Below are positions 13,823 through 14,209 of a DNA stretch of 14,209 nt, in pieces. Numbering within the stretch: position 1 is the stretch's first letter; every line of letters starts with the position of its first letter. The translations under genes were made by a program, and so were the position numbers. A model generated the notes under the pieces. The model was given only the letters and a program-made list of their open reading frames with translations. It was not told the origin of the DNA and searched no databases. The DNA lies in contig JBDHSU010000108.1 of NCBI GenBank assembly GCA_039808325.1, positions 1-14,209 of the forward strand, in the 5' to 3' direction. The DNA is from JAFKKS01 sp039808325 (GTDB lineage Bacteria; Pseudomonadota; Alphaproteobacteria; Rhizobiales; Xanthobacteraceae).

Positions 13823-14209
13823 CGCATCGGCGTTTTATCGTCGCGAGACGCAAGTTTAGCGGTCTGGTGATTGAGGGCCAACCGCAACGCCGGCCAAGGC
13901 TGCCTTCAGGGCGGATATAGTTTAGCGGTCTGGTGATTGAGGGCCAACCGCAACAATGTATCCCCGCTTGTCGCTCGGGTCGAAAGTTTAGCGGTCTGGT
14001 GATTGAGGGCCAACCGCAACCTCCCAGATCGGCTGCTGGCTCACATTCGAAGTTTAGCGGTCTGGTGATTGAGGGCCAACCGCAACTCCGCTCACGTTTT
14101 CCGTCAGTGAGGCGCGAGTTTAGCGGTCTGGTGATTGAGGGCCAACCGCAACTCGCTCGGCGCCAAGGGCGACATGACGATTAGTTTAGCGGTCTGGTGA
14201 TTGAGGGCC
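13787..14209 (-). CRISPR. Type II-C CRISPR array, truncated by window end
   Basis: Six complete 36-nt repeats start at 13787, 13853, 13919, 13985, 14051 and 14117; a seventh begins at 14183 and is cut after 27 nt. All visible repeat bases are identical, and all six spacers are exactly 30 nt (period 66). On the plus strand each repeat starts AGTTTAGCGGTCTGG and ends GGGCCAACCGCAAC. On the minus strand it starts GTTGCGGTTGG and ends CCGCTAAACT. The ends are partly complementary (GCGG/CCGC). By analogy with Neisseria and Campylobacter II-C repeats (crRNA repeats beginning GUUG/GUUUU), the minus strand is the crRNA sense strand. The terminator at 13749-13774 supports this. The cas2-proximal repeat is not degenerate. 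Spacer targets were not searched. Confidence 0.98.

Noticed and set aside
13933..14184. Open frame encoding a repeated FSGLVIEGQPQ peptide
   Set aside because: It is the CRISPR array read as protein. The 66-nt period is divisible by three, so the same frame persists through the repeats.

Overview
The window is GC-rich, gene-dense DNA from what looks like an alphaproteobacterium, probably a Hyphomicrobiales (Rhizobiales) relative. This rests on gene families, codon bias, a perfect CtrA-type TTAA-N7-TTAAC box, and a type II-C CRISPR repeat ending in GCTAAACT. The species cannot be named from sequence alone.

Layout. (1) 55-1430: an HxlR-type repressor gene (minus strand) diverges from a glutathione S-transferase gene across a short intergenic region holding a perfect TGCAAC-CA-GTTGCA inverted repeat. 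A GC-rich hairpin follows the transferase gene. (2) 1662-6307: a tightly packed plus-strand operon, gnd-zwf-pgl-gntK-HAD phosphatase, with overlapping or nearly touching genes. It covers the oxidative pentose-phosphate branch: glucose-6-P to 6-phosphogluconolactone to 6-phosphogluconate to ribulose-5-P. Gluconate kinase feeds in external gluconate, and a Cof-type phosphatase of unknown substrate closes the operon. (3) 6352-7473: a PLP enzyme closely resembling D-3-hydroxyaspartate aldolase. It faces (convergent) an FAD-dependent oxidoreductase gene at 7524-8975. (4) 9194-10542: a two-gene sulfide/persulfide unit, a DUF442 (Blh N-domain-like) protein and an ETHE1-type persulfide dioxygenase, diverging from the FAD oxidoreductase. 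It converges on a gene for a Rieske-FAD reductase fusion of the AIFM3 type (10573-12093, minus). (5) 12455-14209: a CRISPR adaptation module, cas1 and cas2 (2-nt gap), then an array of 36-nt repeats and 30-nt spacers that runs off the window end (six complete repeats, a seventh cut at 27 nt).

The CRISPR region is the most interesting part. Cas1, Cas2 and the repeat all fit type II-C, but cas9 is not in its usual place upstream of cas1. A 361-nt intergenic region and a housekeeping-type reductase gene sit there, and no convincing tracrRNA was found. Each repeat, read on the minus strand, carries a 17-bp-spaced promoter-like pair (TTGGCC / TAAACT) ending at the repeat edge, as in Neisseria II-C arrays. 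A strong minus-strand intrinsic terminator lies between cas2 and the first repeat. Together these indicate that crRNAs are transcribed leftward, toward cas2, and stop before it. Upstream of cas1 is a perfect CtrA consensus box, so the adaptation genes may be under cell-cycle control; this is the least expected observation.
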